Source of the DNA: Bacteroidota bacterium
Lineage (GTDB): Bacteria; Bacteroidota; Bacteroidia; NS11-12g; UBA9320
Assembly: GCA_947499775.1 (NCBI GenBank)
Contig: CANMPY010000035.1
Coordinates: 1-10,732 of the forward strand
Direction: 5' to 3'
DNA: 10,732 bases
Part shown: positions 1 to 6,676 of the stretch, piece by piece
How positions within the stretch are numbered: the first letter of the stretch is position 1
Layout of the letters: the number at the start of each line of letters is the position of its first letter
Position numbers and translations under genes: made by a program
The notes under the pieces: generated by a model
What the model was told of the DNA's origin: nothing
The model's database searches: none
The model's input: the letters and a program-made list of their open reading frames with translations, nothing else

Positions 1-1406
1 TAATTTTTTTGGATGAAAATATGCCCGGTTTGTCCGGTTTAGAAGTGCTAAAAGCAATAAAGGAATACCGAAATGATTTGCCAGTTGTTTTAATTACTAA
101 AAATGAAGAGGAGGGGATGATGGAAGATGCCATTGGAACTAAAATTGATGATTATTTAATTAAGCCCGCGCATCCCAATCAAATACTTTTGAGCGTTAAA
201 AAGATATTAGAAAAAAGGGAGTTAGTTAAGGAAAAAACAACATCTGCATATCAGCAAGAATTTAGAAATATTGGAATGACTATGGAGGAGCGGTTGAACT
301 TCGAACAATGGAAAAACCTTTATAAAAAATTGGTTTATTGGGAGGTGAACTTTGATAATAGTGAGGAAACGGGGATGGAAGAGATTTTTAAAATGCAGAA
401 AAAGGAAGCCAATAAAGGCTTTTGTAAATTTGTAGAAGATAATTATCTTAAGTTCTTGCCGTATGATAATTTGCAGGCGCCTATTATGAGCCATACCTTA
501 ATGCGAAGAGGTATTTTACCGGAACATGAGCCGGGTATCCCCTTTTTCTTTATATTGATTGATAATTTACGTTTTGATCAATGGCGTACTATTTCACCAA
601 TAATTTCAGACTATTTTAGGGTAGAAAAAGAAGACCTCTACCTGTCTATATTACCAACAAGTACACAGTATTGTCGAAATTCAATTTTTGCAGGTTTAAT
701 GCCTTCTGATATTGAAAAACGATTCCCTGGAAAATGGAGTAACGATGAAGATGAGGGCGGTAAAAATAATTTTGAAGGTGATTTTTTTAATGACCTTTTG
801 GGAAGATTGCGAAAGCCAATGACAACAAAATATACTAAAGTGGTAAATCTTGATCAAGCCAAGGATATGCTTGACGATATTCCAAATATGATGAGTAATG
901 AAATGAATGTAATCGTTTACAACTTTGTAGACTCGTTAAGTCATGCGCGCACCGATTATAAAATTATGCGCGAATTGGCAGAAGAGGAGCCAGCATATAG
1001 AAGTATAACTCAAAGTTGGTTTGAGCACTCGCCTTTATGGGAAGCTATGAAAAAAATAGCCGAAAAAGGAGGTAAAATTGTTATTTCTACCGATCATGGT
1101 TCGGTAAGAGTAAATGAGGCGATAAAGGTTATTGGAGATAAAAAAACCACCTCCAATCTTCGTTATAAAACCGGCAGAAATTTAAGCTACAACAAAAAAG
1201 ATGTTTTCGAAATACTGAAGCCTGAATTAGGGTTTTTGCCATCACAGCATTTGAGTAGCAATTTTATTTTTGCCCGCGAAAATGGTTATTTTGTTTACCC
1301 AAACAACCAAAATCATTACTCCAATTATTACGACAATACGTTTCAGCATGGCGGTATTTCAATTGAAGAAATGTTGATTCCCCTTATAACCCTTGTGGCG
1401 AAGTAA
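1..1406 (+). CDS. porX: PorX, two-component response regulator with PglZ (alkaline-phosphatase-like) output domain; 5' truncated
   Basis: PorX is the orphan-type response regulator that, with the kinase PorY and sigma factor SigP, controls T9SS gene expression in Bacteroidota; its PglZ domain has been described as a zinc-dependent phosphodiesterase acting on oligonucleotides. The gene enters from the left edge: the frame is open from base 3 and reads IFLDENMPG, the phosphoacceptor loop of a receiver domain, with the Asp at bases 12-14. About 50 residues are missing, so the full protein would be near 517 residues, the usual PorX length. The receiver ends with the conserved Lys-Pro (LIKP) around 165-175. 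The PglZ domain starts near 540 and shows the expected metal/catalytic motifs: IDN Asp at 561-563, PTSTQY near 654, DSLSH at 930-944, STDHG at 1086-1100 and a late QHGG His near 1347. The TTG at base 9 lies inside the receiver and is not a start. Nothing looks damaged. Confidence 0.93.
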   Translation, partial: IFLDENMPGLSGLEVLKAIKEYRNDLPVVLITKNEEEGMMEDAIGTKIDDYLIKPAHPNQILLSVKKILEKRELVKEKTTSAYQQEFRNIGMTMEERLNFEQWKNLYKKLVYWEVNFDNSEETGMEEIFKMQKKEANKGFCKFVEDNYLKFLPYDNLQAPIMSHTLMRRGILPEHEPGIPFFFILIDNLRFDQWRTISPIISDYFRVEKEDLYLSILPTSTQYCRNSIFAGLMPSDIEKRFPGKWSNDEDEGGKNNFEGDFFNDLLGRLRKPMTTKYTKVVNLDQAKDMLDDIPNMMSNEMNVIVYNFVDSLSHARTDYKIMRELAEEEPAYRSITQSWFEHSPLWEAMKKIAEKGGKIVISTDHGSVRVNEAIKVIGDKKTTSNLRYKTGRNLSYNKKDVFEILKPELGFLPSQHLSSNFIFARENGYFVYPNNQNHYSNYYDNTFQHGGISIEEMLIPLITLVAK

Positions 1407-1546
1407 ATTCATAATTTCGTGCTGTCCACTGTAAAATTCAATTGAGTATTGGTCTCGTTATTCAAAATCTCTGAATTAAATAAGGTATATAAAAAAATAG
1501 TATTCCCCCAAGTGTCCACATCCCTATATTTCACAGTTTAATAATT

Positions 1547-1554
1547 GAAATTTG
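1547..1554 (+). promoter_or_regulatory. Possible -7 element for the transketolase cluster (weak)
   Basis: GAAATTTG differs from the Bacteroidota -7 consensus TAnnTTTG only at its first base. It lies exactly 8 bases before the ATG at 1563, the same spacing seen at three better matches in this window. I see no clear upstream TTG at the expected distance, so the call rests on the spacing. Confidence 0.35.
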
Positions 1555-1562
1555 CATAATTT

Positions 1563-2417
1563 ATGTCAGTAAAAAACACCATTAATCAACTTCAAGATAT
1601 TTCAAGTCAAGTAAGACGTGATATTGTTCGAATGGTTCATGCCGTACAGTCAGGCCATCCTGGTGGATCCTTAGGGTGTACTGATTTATTGGTAGCCCTT
1701 TATCATGAAGTAATGGATTATCAAGCCAAGCCATTTAGTATGGAAGGCAATGGTGAAGATATTTTTATTTTATCAAATGGGCATATTTCGCCGGTTCTTT
1801 ATAGCACTATGGCCCGAGCAGGTATTTTTAATGTAGCCGAGTTAAGCACATTTCGCAAATTAAATACAAGGTTACAGGGACATCCAGCCACACACGAACA
1901 CTTAGAAGGGGTACGAATTGCATCGGGATCTTTAGGCCAAGGGTTATCGGTTGCTACAGGAATTGCACTTAGCAAACGAATGAATAACGACCCAAAAACT
2001 GTGTATTGTTTAATGGGGGATGGCGAGTTGCAAGAAGGACAAAATTGGGAAGCGATTATGTTTGCTGCCCACAATAAGGTCGATAATTTGATAGCATTTG
2101 TTGATTTTAATGGCCAACAAATTGACGGAAGTACCGAAAAAATAATGGGTTTTACAGAAATGAAAAACAAATTTGAAGCTTTTGGATGGCAAACCCTTGA
2201 TATGGATGGAAATAATATGGAGAATGTCTTAAGTACTTTAGCGCAAGCAAAATCAATGTTAGGAAATGGAAAGCCAATTGTTGTAAAAATGAAAACCGAA
2301 ATGGGATATGGCGTTGACTTCATGATGGGAAGTCATGAATGGCATGGCATTGCCCCCAACGATGAGCAATTAGCAAGGGCATTAGCACAATTGCCTGAAA
2401 CCTTAGGGGATTACTAA
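1563..2417 (+). CDS. Transketolase, N-terminal (thiamine-diphosphate-binding) subunit
   Basis: This is the N-terminal half of a two-subunit transketolase, which moves two-carbon ketol units between sugar phosphates in the non-oxidative pentose phosphate pathway (cytoplasm). The 284 residues match the usual length of such split subunits. Visible motifs are SGHPGG (30-35), an active-site His in SNGHISP (H74), QGHP (H107), GSLGQG (122-127), the cofactor/Mg motif GDGELQEG starting at 152 with its partner Asn in DFNGQQ (N183), and a C-terminal HGIAP (H261). The partner half is encoded at 3903-4856, but an unrelated gene lies between them. The ATG at 1563 gives the standard N-terminus. A close relative such as the N half of a DXP-synthase-like or SgbH-like enzyme is less likely given the His set. 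No defects are visible. Confidence 0.92.
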   Translation: MSVKNTINQLQDISSQVRRDIVRMVHAVQSGHPGGSLGCTDLLVALYHEVMDYQAKPFSMEGNGEDIFILSNGHISPVLYSTMARAGIFNVAELSTFRKLNTRLQGHPATHEHLEGVRIASGSLGQGLSVATGIALSKRMNNDPKTVYCLMGDGELQEGQNWEAIMFAAHNKVDNLIAFVDFNGQQIDGSTEKIMGFTEMKNKFEAFGWQTLDMDGNNMENVLSTLAQAKSMLGNGKPIVVKMKTEMGYGVDFMMGSHEWHGIAPNDEQLARALAQLPETLGDY

Positions 2418-2443
2418 TTTAATTATAGAAAAAAAAGAACCAT

Positions 2444-2467
2444 TAATTGCTCGTTATTCCGCAATTA
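2444..2467. repeat. Small inverted repeat between transketolase N and the VWA gene
   Basis: TAATTGC and GCAATTA form a perfect 7-bp stem around a 10-base loop, in the 67-base gap before the VWA start codon. There is no T-run after it, so it is not a convincing terminator. It could be a leader hairpin, an operator, or chance in AT-rich DNA. Confidence 0.3.
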
Positions 2468-2484
2468 GGTTGCATTCAGATAAA

Positions 2485-3891
2485 ATGAACACGTTAATGA
2501 ATAATAAAAAGGTAATACGTCCAATTCTAATTGGATTTTTTATGCTTATTTGTTTTGGGTTCAACGTGAATCGTAGCTTTGCTCAGCAGCCCAATAAAAC
2601 ACGTATTTTATTTCTGTTAGATGCAAGTGGCAGCATGTATGCCCAAATGGGCAAGGACATTAGAATGAATGTTGCAAAACGGTTGCTATCAAAAATGGTA
2701 GATAGCATCCGCAATACTCCAAATTTGGAAATAGCCTTACGAGTTTATGGGCACACCACTACAAAAGATAAGCAAAATTGCCGCGATACAAAACTTGAAA
2801 TACCGTTTGGCAAATCGAATCACGATGCGATGAAGGGTAAATTAATGAGTATCAGGCCACTAGGAACAACCCTGATAGCGTATTCCTTGCAAGAAGCGGC
2901 ATTTGATTTTCCTCCCGATCCAAGATGCCGCAATGTCATTATCTTAATTACCGATGGGCTAGAAGAATGCAATGGCGATCCTTGTGCTGTATCAGAAGCA
3001 TTGCAGCGGCGTGGCGTTATTTTAAGACCTTTTATCATTGGAGTTGGGTTGGATAAGGAATTTGGAGCAAAATTTGAATGCGTAGGCCGATTTTTTGATG
3101 CAACCACAGAAGAAGGATTCGACGATGTGTTACGCGTTGTAATATCGCAAGCCATTAATAATACTACCCTTCAAGTTAATTTACTCGATCAAAATAGCAG
3201 AGCATTAGAAACCGATGTAAACATGACCTTTTACGATAACCATTCAAAGCGGATGACTGATAATTTTGTACATACGTTAAGCGATAGAGGTGTTCCTGAC
3301 ACTATTAATTTAGATCCTGTTAACCGTTATGATATAGTAGTTCATACCTTGCCGCCAGTAAAAAAAGAGGGAGTTGAAATTATTGCCGGTCGGCACAATA
3401 TCGTTGCAATTGATGCGCCCCAAGGTACTTTGAAGCTTAAAGTGAATGGAGTTACAAATTATAACCGATTGCAATGCATAATAAAAAAAGCTGGAACCCA
3501 TGAAGTGGTGAATGTTCAGGATTTTAATACCTCCGAAAAATATTTAATCGGGAAATATGATATTGAAATACTGAGCACGCCTCGTATAAGTGAACCAAAT
3601 GTGAGTGTTAATCAAAGTTCTGTAATGCTGATAGAAATAGATCAACCTGGTAAGCTTAATTTTTATTCACGATTAGGGGTGGTGGGTGCCATTTATAAAT
3701 TCAATCCAAAAACAAATACTTTGGATTGGGTAATAAATATGGGAAATACGTCGGGGTCTCAGATATTGGTTTTACAGCCTGGACAATATAAATTTATTTG
3801 TAGAGCCGGGATCGATAAGCGAATAATATCTACCAAACGAATTGACTTTGAAATTAAATCGGGGCAGGTAACCCCATTAAATGTACTTTAA
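2485..3891 (+). CDS. Exported von Willebrand factor A (VWA) domain protein
   Basis: I do not recognise a named family beyond the VWA fold, which binds ligands through a metal ion (MIDAS). I chose the ATG at 2485 (468 residues); an in-frame TTG at 2470 and an ATG at 2497 are alternatives. The N-terminus is a signal peptide: basic MNNKK, a hydrophobic stretch, and likely cleavage around SFA-QQ (about residue 34), so the protein acts in the periplasm or at the surface. The VWA domain runs roughly 40-220 with a complete MIDAS: DASGS (D46), Thr in LGTT (128-129) and TDG (D157). Six Cys lie in or near it (99, 148, 162, 167, 199 plus one later in the chain), which suggests disulfides. The remaining C-terminal 240 residues look beta-rich and repetitive in style (TLKLKVNG, GKYDIEIL, PGQYKFIC) but have no recognised motif. 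It is 67 bases after one transketolase half and 11 before the other, so probably co-transcribed; a functional link is not evident. Confidence 0.82.
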   Translation: MNTLMNNKKVIRPILIGFFMLICFGFNVNRSFAQQPNKTRILFLLDASGSMYAQMGKDIRMNVAKRLLSKMVDSIRNTPNLEIALRVYGHTTTKDKQNCRDTKLEIPFGKSNHDAMKGKLMSIRPLGTTLIAYSLQEAAFDFPPDPRCRNVIILITDGLEECNGDPCAVSEALQRRGVILRPFIIGVGLDKEFGAKFECVGRFFDATTEEGFDDVLRVVISQAINNTTLQVNLLDQNSRALETDVNMTFYDNHSKRMTDNFVHTLSDRGVPDTINLDPVNRYDIVVHTLPPVKKEGVEIIAGRHNIVAIDAPQGTLKLKVNGVTNYNRLQCIIKKAGTHEVVNVQDFNTSEKYLIGKYDIEILSTPRISEPNVSVNQSSVMLIEIDQPGKLNFYSRLGVVGAIYKFNPKTNTLDWVINMGNTSGSQILVLQPGQYKFICRAGIDKRIISTKRIDFEIKSGQVTPLNVL

Positions 3892-3902
3892 GATAATTAA
3901 AT

Positions 3903-4856
3903 ATGGTTAAAATAGAAATACTTGATCAAAAAGATACCCGTTCGGGGTTTGGTGCTGGATTATTAGAATTGGGTAGAACCAATCCTAATGTAGTTGGGTT
4001 ATGTGCCGATTTAACAGGATCTTTGAAAATGGATGCTTTTAAAAAAGAGTTTCCCGATCGGTTTATTCAAACCGGAATAGCCGAAGCCAATATGATTGGT
4101 TTGGCAGCGGGTTTGGCCACGGGAGGCAAAATTCCATTCACGGGTACATTTGCCAACTTTAGTACTGGAAGAGTTTATGACCAAATTCGCCAATCTGTAG
4201 CTTATTCGGGCAAAAATGTTAAAATTTGTGCCTCTCATGCAGGTGTAACTTTAGGAGAAGACGGGGCAACGCATCAAATTTTAGAAGATATTGGTTTAAT
4301 GAAAATGCTACCGGGTATGGTGGTTATTAATCCTTGCGATTATAACCAAACCAAAGCAGCTACTATTGCCATCGCCGAATACGTTGGACCGGTTTATTTA
4401 AGATTTGGCCGTCCGAAATGGCCTGTATTTACTGCCCCTGATCAAAAGTTTGAAATTGGAAAAGCATGGCATATCAATCAAGGAAATGCCGTATCTATTT
4501 TTTGTACAGGGCATTTGGTATGGAAAGCTATTAAAGCTGGTGAGATATTATCTGAAATGGGCATTGAAGCCGATATTATAAACATACATACGATAAAACC
4601 TTTAGATAAGGAAGCAGTCTTAGCTTCAGTAGCCAAAACAGGATGTGCGGTAACGGCTGAAGAACACCAAATGAACGGCGGATTGGGTGACAGCATTTGC
4701 CAGCTATTGGCTCTTAATAATCCAAGACCTGTAGAAATGGTAGCGGTAAATGACAGCTTTGGCGAAAGCGGAACACCTGATGAATTGCTTGTAAAATACG
4801 GCTTGGAAACCATAAATATTGTAGAGGCTGTGAAAAGGGTGATGAAACGGAAGTAG
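3903..4856 (+). CDS. Transketolase, C-terminal (pyrimidine-binding) subunit
   Basis: This is the second half of the split transketolase; it pairs with the product of 1563-2417 to make the full thiamine-diphosphate enzyme. The 317 residues contain the Pyr domain with the catalytic Glu in TGIAEANM (E61), the conserved SHAGVTLGEDGATHQ stretch (111-125) with H112 and H124, YLRFGR near 165-170, and the C-terminal transketolase domain that begins near 185 and includes the EEHQMNGGLG loop. The length is normal for a C-terminal subunit. A DXP synthase C half would look similar in the Pyr domain, but the partner gene argues for transketolase. It starts 11 bases after the VWA gene. Its TAG stop is separated by a single base from the convergent toxin's stop. 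Confidence 0.92.
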   Translation: MVKIEILDQKDTRSGFGAGLLELGRTNPNVVGLCADLTGSLKMDAFKKEFPDRFIQTGIAEANMIGLAAGLATGGKIPFTGTFANFSTGRVYDQIRQSVAYSGKNVKICASHAGVTLGEDGATHQILEDIGLMKMLPGMVVINPCDYNQTKAATIAIAEYVGPVYLRFGRPKWPVFTAPDQKFEIGKAWHINQGNAVSIFCTGHLVWKAIKAGEILSEMGIEADIINIHTIKPLDKEAVLASVAKTGCAVTAEEHQMNGGLGDSICQLLALNNPRPVEMVAVNDSFGESGTPDELLVKYGLETINIVEAVKRVMKRK

Positions 4857-4857
4857 A

Positions 4858-5115
4858 TTAATAATGAAACCTACACGATATTATTTGAATAGTTTCCTCC
4901 TTTATTCTGTAAACCAACCTATGTTCTTTATTTATTCTTCTAGAATAACAACCTGATAAATCATGTTTCAAAGCCTCTGGTTTGCCTATACCTGCATAAG
5001 GGTTTTGAATAATAGCGTTTAAGAGTACTAGTATTTTATTGAAGTTTTTATGGTCGAATTTTTCGAAATAGTCAAAGTCATTTTTAGCTTTAGCCGTAAA
5101 AATTACTTTTCTCAT
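4858..5115 (-). CDS. yoeB: YoeB/Txe-family toxin (ribosome-dependent mRNA endonuclease)
   Basis: The 85-residue protein is the length of YoeB toxins, which cut mRNA at the ribosome and stop translation until bound by an antitoxin. The diagnostic regions are all present: GKPEALKHDLSG (44-55), the basic SRR patch (58-60), EHRLVYRI (64-71) and the C-terminal CRFHY. Aligned by eye with Escherichia coli YoeB, E47, R66 and H84 would correspond to its E46, R65 and H83, so the active site looks intact. The start codon overlaps the antitoxin stop in an ATGA, typical of translational coupling in these pairs. Its stop codon faces the transketolase C stop with one base between. The toxin name is firm; activity is inferred. 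Confidence 0.92.
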   Translation of the reverse strand: MRKVIFTAKAKNDFDYFEKFDHKNFNKILVLLNAIIQNPYAGIGKPEALKHDLSGCYSRRINKEHRLVYRIKEETIQIISCRFHY

Positions 5116-5339
5116 TTTTTATCAATTCTTGATAAATCGAACTCTATAAAATTACCATTTTCAGCTTCCTTTAAAGATTCAAGAAGATGATTTTTATTTG
5201 CTTCGGTTGATAATAAATATTCAGTCTCATCCTGTTCCTTAATTGTTATTTCAAGGTGTTCCCCTTCAAAGAGTTGTTTGATTTTTTTCAAAAAACTTTC
5301 GGTTAATTCCTTGTTTGAAATATAAAATGTTGCTTCCAT
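5112..5339 (-). CDS. Antitoxin partner of the YoeB-type toxin (family not recognised)
   Basis: The 75-residue protein is encoded immediately upstream of the toxin and overlaps it by four bases, the usual antitoxin-first order. It does not show the N-terminal Phd/YefM signature that usually accompanies YoeB. Instead the first half (about 1-45) looks like strand-helix-strand (ATFYISNK, a helix ending KKIKQLF, LEITIKEQ). The second half (about 46-75) is a charged helix followed by NGNFIEFDLSRIDKK, which resembles the C-terminal toxin-wrapping tail of YefM-like antitoxins. Its role would be to neutralise the toxin and probably, with it, to repress their own promoter; both points are inferred from position. 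Small proteins of this style are common beside Txe/YoeB toxins in Bacteroidota. The ATG at 5339 lies 8 bases after a perfect -7 element. Confidence 0.8.
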   Translation of the reverse strand: MEATFYISNKELTESFLKKIKQLFEGEHLEITIKEQDETEYLLSTEANKNHLLESLKEAENGNFIEFDLSRIDKK

Positions 5340-5347
5340 TAGATGTA

Positions 5348-5381
5348 CAAATTTAATTTTTTAATTTTTAAGATTTAACAA
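5348..5381 (-). promoter_or_regulatory. Promoter of the toxin-antitoxin pair
   Basis: On the minus strand TAAATTTG (5355-5348) matches the Bacteroidota -7 consensus TAnnTTTG perfectly and lies 8 bases before the antitoxin ATG. A TTG at 5381-5379 could be the -33 element at a 23-base spacing, the upper end of the usual range. The spacer contains a tandem TTAATTTT repeat (5353-5360 and 5361-5368). The short distance predicts a very short 5' leader. Confidence 0.6.
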
Positions 5382-5408
5382 CTTTATAAAAGTCCTCAAA
5401 TCTTTACC

Positions 5409-5416
5409 TAAATTTC
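5409..5416 (+). promoter_or_regulatory. Possible -7 element for the TlpA-like gene (weak)
   Basis: TAAATTTC has one mismatch (last base) to TAnnTTTG and lies 18 bases before the ATG at 5435. No TTG is seen at the expected upstream distance. It is the best candidate in the 95-base divergent gap. Confidence 0.3.
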
Positions 5417-5434
5417 GTTCCTAAAATATCCACT

Positions 5435-6643
5435 ATGAAAAAAACCTTACTTATTCTTAGCTTCTTTTCTATTTCCTTTTACACAAAGGCTCAGGATGCC
5501 AAAGAAATTCTTCAAAAAATGTATTTAAAATGCCAGTCGGTTCAAAACGGGTATTATGAAATGACAAGTAGGATGAAATATATGAGCGGTAAGGATACCT
5601 CCAGTAGCGCTTATAAATGTTATTTCAAAAAATTGGAGGATGATTCACTCTACCAATCGGCTTTTCATTATCAAAAATTTTGGGAGGGTAAATATTCAGG
5701 AGATGCCATGTACACTGGATATGAATTTGTGAATTTTTCATCGAAAGATAGTACAGGCACGGTGATGTCAAAAGTTTTGTGGGCTTCAGAAATTAAAGCT
5801 TACAAAAACAATTACCATTTCTATGATCTTTTAACAAGTAAAAAAAGTACTTTGATACCTCATGATACTGACTTTATCAATGGTAAAACAACTTGCAGGT
5901 TTGTTGGTGAAGAAAAAATAAACGGGACTTCAAGCTATCGTATTCAGTTAAATAAAGTTCCTGAAAATGATAGTGATGAAGCGATGAAAACATTGAGAAT
6001 TGAATTTGAATACTGGATTAAAAAGGATGATTTTCTGCCCATTCAATATTCAATTGCCTTTGTTATGTTAATGAATAATGATACCATGTATCAGTATGAA
6101 AAAATAGTTTTAGATAAATATGAATTAAATAATCTTAGTGATGCATCTCCACTCAATCTAAGTTCAATTCCAGCTTATTATAAACTCAAAGATTTTGTTC
6201 CTTACAATAGCCCTAAACTTTTGCCAATTGATACCATTGCACCTAAATGGGAATTGACATCTCTAACTGGTGAAAAGGTCAATCTGGAGGATTTAAAAGG
6301 ACAACTCGTTTTAATTGATTTCTTTTACAAATCTTGCTATCCGTGCATGCTTGCATTGCCGGCTTTGCAAGCACTTCATATTAAATATAAAGACAAAGGT
6401 TTGAGAATTATTGGAATAGATCCTTATGATAAAAAGGAGGATGATATTGCTGCTTTTTTGGCAAAAAGGGGCGTAACTTATACAGTTCTTTTAGAAGGTA
6501 AGGATGCAACAAAGGATTATAGAATCTCCGGTTATCCCACCTTGTATTTGATTGATAGAAATGGGAAAATAGTTTTTACACAGGTTGGTTATGGCAAAGG
6601 GATAGAAGATGTTATTGAAGATGCCATTAAAAAGAATTTATAA
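5435..6643 (+). CDS. Exported TlpA/ResA-like thioredoxin-fold protein with an unassigned N-terminal domain
   Basis: The 402-residue protein has a signal peptide (MKKTLLILSFFSISFYTKAQ, cleavage near residue 20). Residues about 21-250 form a domain I cannot name; it is rich in beta-strand-like segments and has the general look of the LolA-like or lipoprotein-carrier domains often fused to thioredoxins in this phylum. Residues about 262-402 are a TlpA/AhpC-type thioredoxin fold: APKWELTSLTGEKVNL, then the active-site pair CYPC (C301, C304) in FFYKSCYPC, then GIDPYD, and the cis-proline loop SGYPT (P368) followed by LIDRNGKIV. The intact CxxC means redox activity on periplasmic disulfides is likely; the substrate is unknown. 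The usual Trp before the first Cys is replaced by Ser. It stands alone, divergent from the toxin-antitoxin pair and convergent with the FAD oxidoreductase. Confidence 0.86.
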   Translation: MKKTLLILSFFSISFYTKAQDAKEILQKMYLKCQSVQNGYYEMTSRMKYMSGKDTSSSAYKCYFKKLEDDSLYQSAFHYQKFWEGKYSGDAMYTGYEFVNFSSKDSTGTVMSKVLWASEIKAYKNNYHFYDLLTSKKSTLIPHDTDFINGKTTCRFVGEEKINGTSSYRIQLNKVPENDSDEAMKTLRIEFEYWIKKDDFLPIQYSIAFVMLMNNDTMYQYEKIVLDKYELNNLSDASPLNLSSIPAYYKLKDFVPYNSPKLLPIDTIAPKWELTSLTGEKVNLEDLKGQLVLIDFFYKSCYPCMLALPALQALHIKYKDKGLRIIGIDPYDKKEDDIAAFLAKRGVTYTVLLEGKDATKDYRISGYPTLYLIDRNGKIVFTQVGYGKGIEDVIEDAIKKNL

Positions 6644-6676
6644 GAATCGACAACTTTTAAAAAGCTGTCAATTCTT
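6642..6676. terminator. Bidirectional terminator-like stem between convergent genes
   Basis: Bases 6642-6658 and 6660-6676 pair as a 17-bp inverted repeat with only two non-Watson-Crick positions (6648/6670 and 6653/6665). On the plus-strand RNA these are C-A and A-C mismatches; on the minus-strand RNA both become G-U wobbles, so the minus transcript can form an unbroken stem. The apex TTTTAAAAA is AT-rich, so the real loop is probably larger than the formal one base. It starts within the plus gene's TAA and ends in the minus gene's TGA. A minus-strand TTCTTTTT run follows 6 bases beyond the stem. Confidence 0.65.

Noticed and set aside
9..11. TTG as a start codon for the first gene
   Set aside because: It encodes the Leu just before the receiver phosphoacceptor Asp; the frame is open to the window edge and the gene clearly begins upstream.
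1427..1478. Possible stem AATTCA/TGAATT downstream of porX as a terminator
   Set aside because: Only six AT-rich pairs around a long loop with no following T-run; I see no convincing terminator for porX.
1424..1519. Hexamer GTCCAC present twice in the porX-transketolase gap (1424-1429 and 1514-1519)
   Set aside because: Too short, and the flanking bases differ; likely chance.
1799..2323. 174-codon minus-strand open frame inside the transketolase N gene
   Set aside because: It lies wholly opposite a gene with intact catalytic motifs and its translation shows no domain; a shadow frame.
2470..2484. TTG start for the VWA gene
   Set aside because: The ATG at 2485 (or 2497) gives a compact signal peptide; the extra five residues add nothing recognisable.
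4478..4813. 111-codon minus-strand open frame inside transketolase C (and a similar one at 2820-3155 inside the VWA gene)
   Set aside because: Both are antisense shadows with no recognisable protein features.
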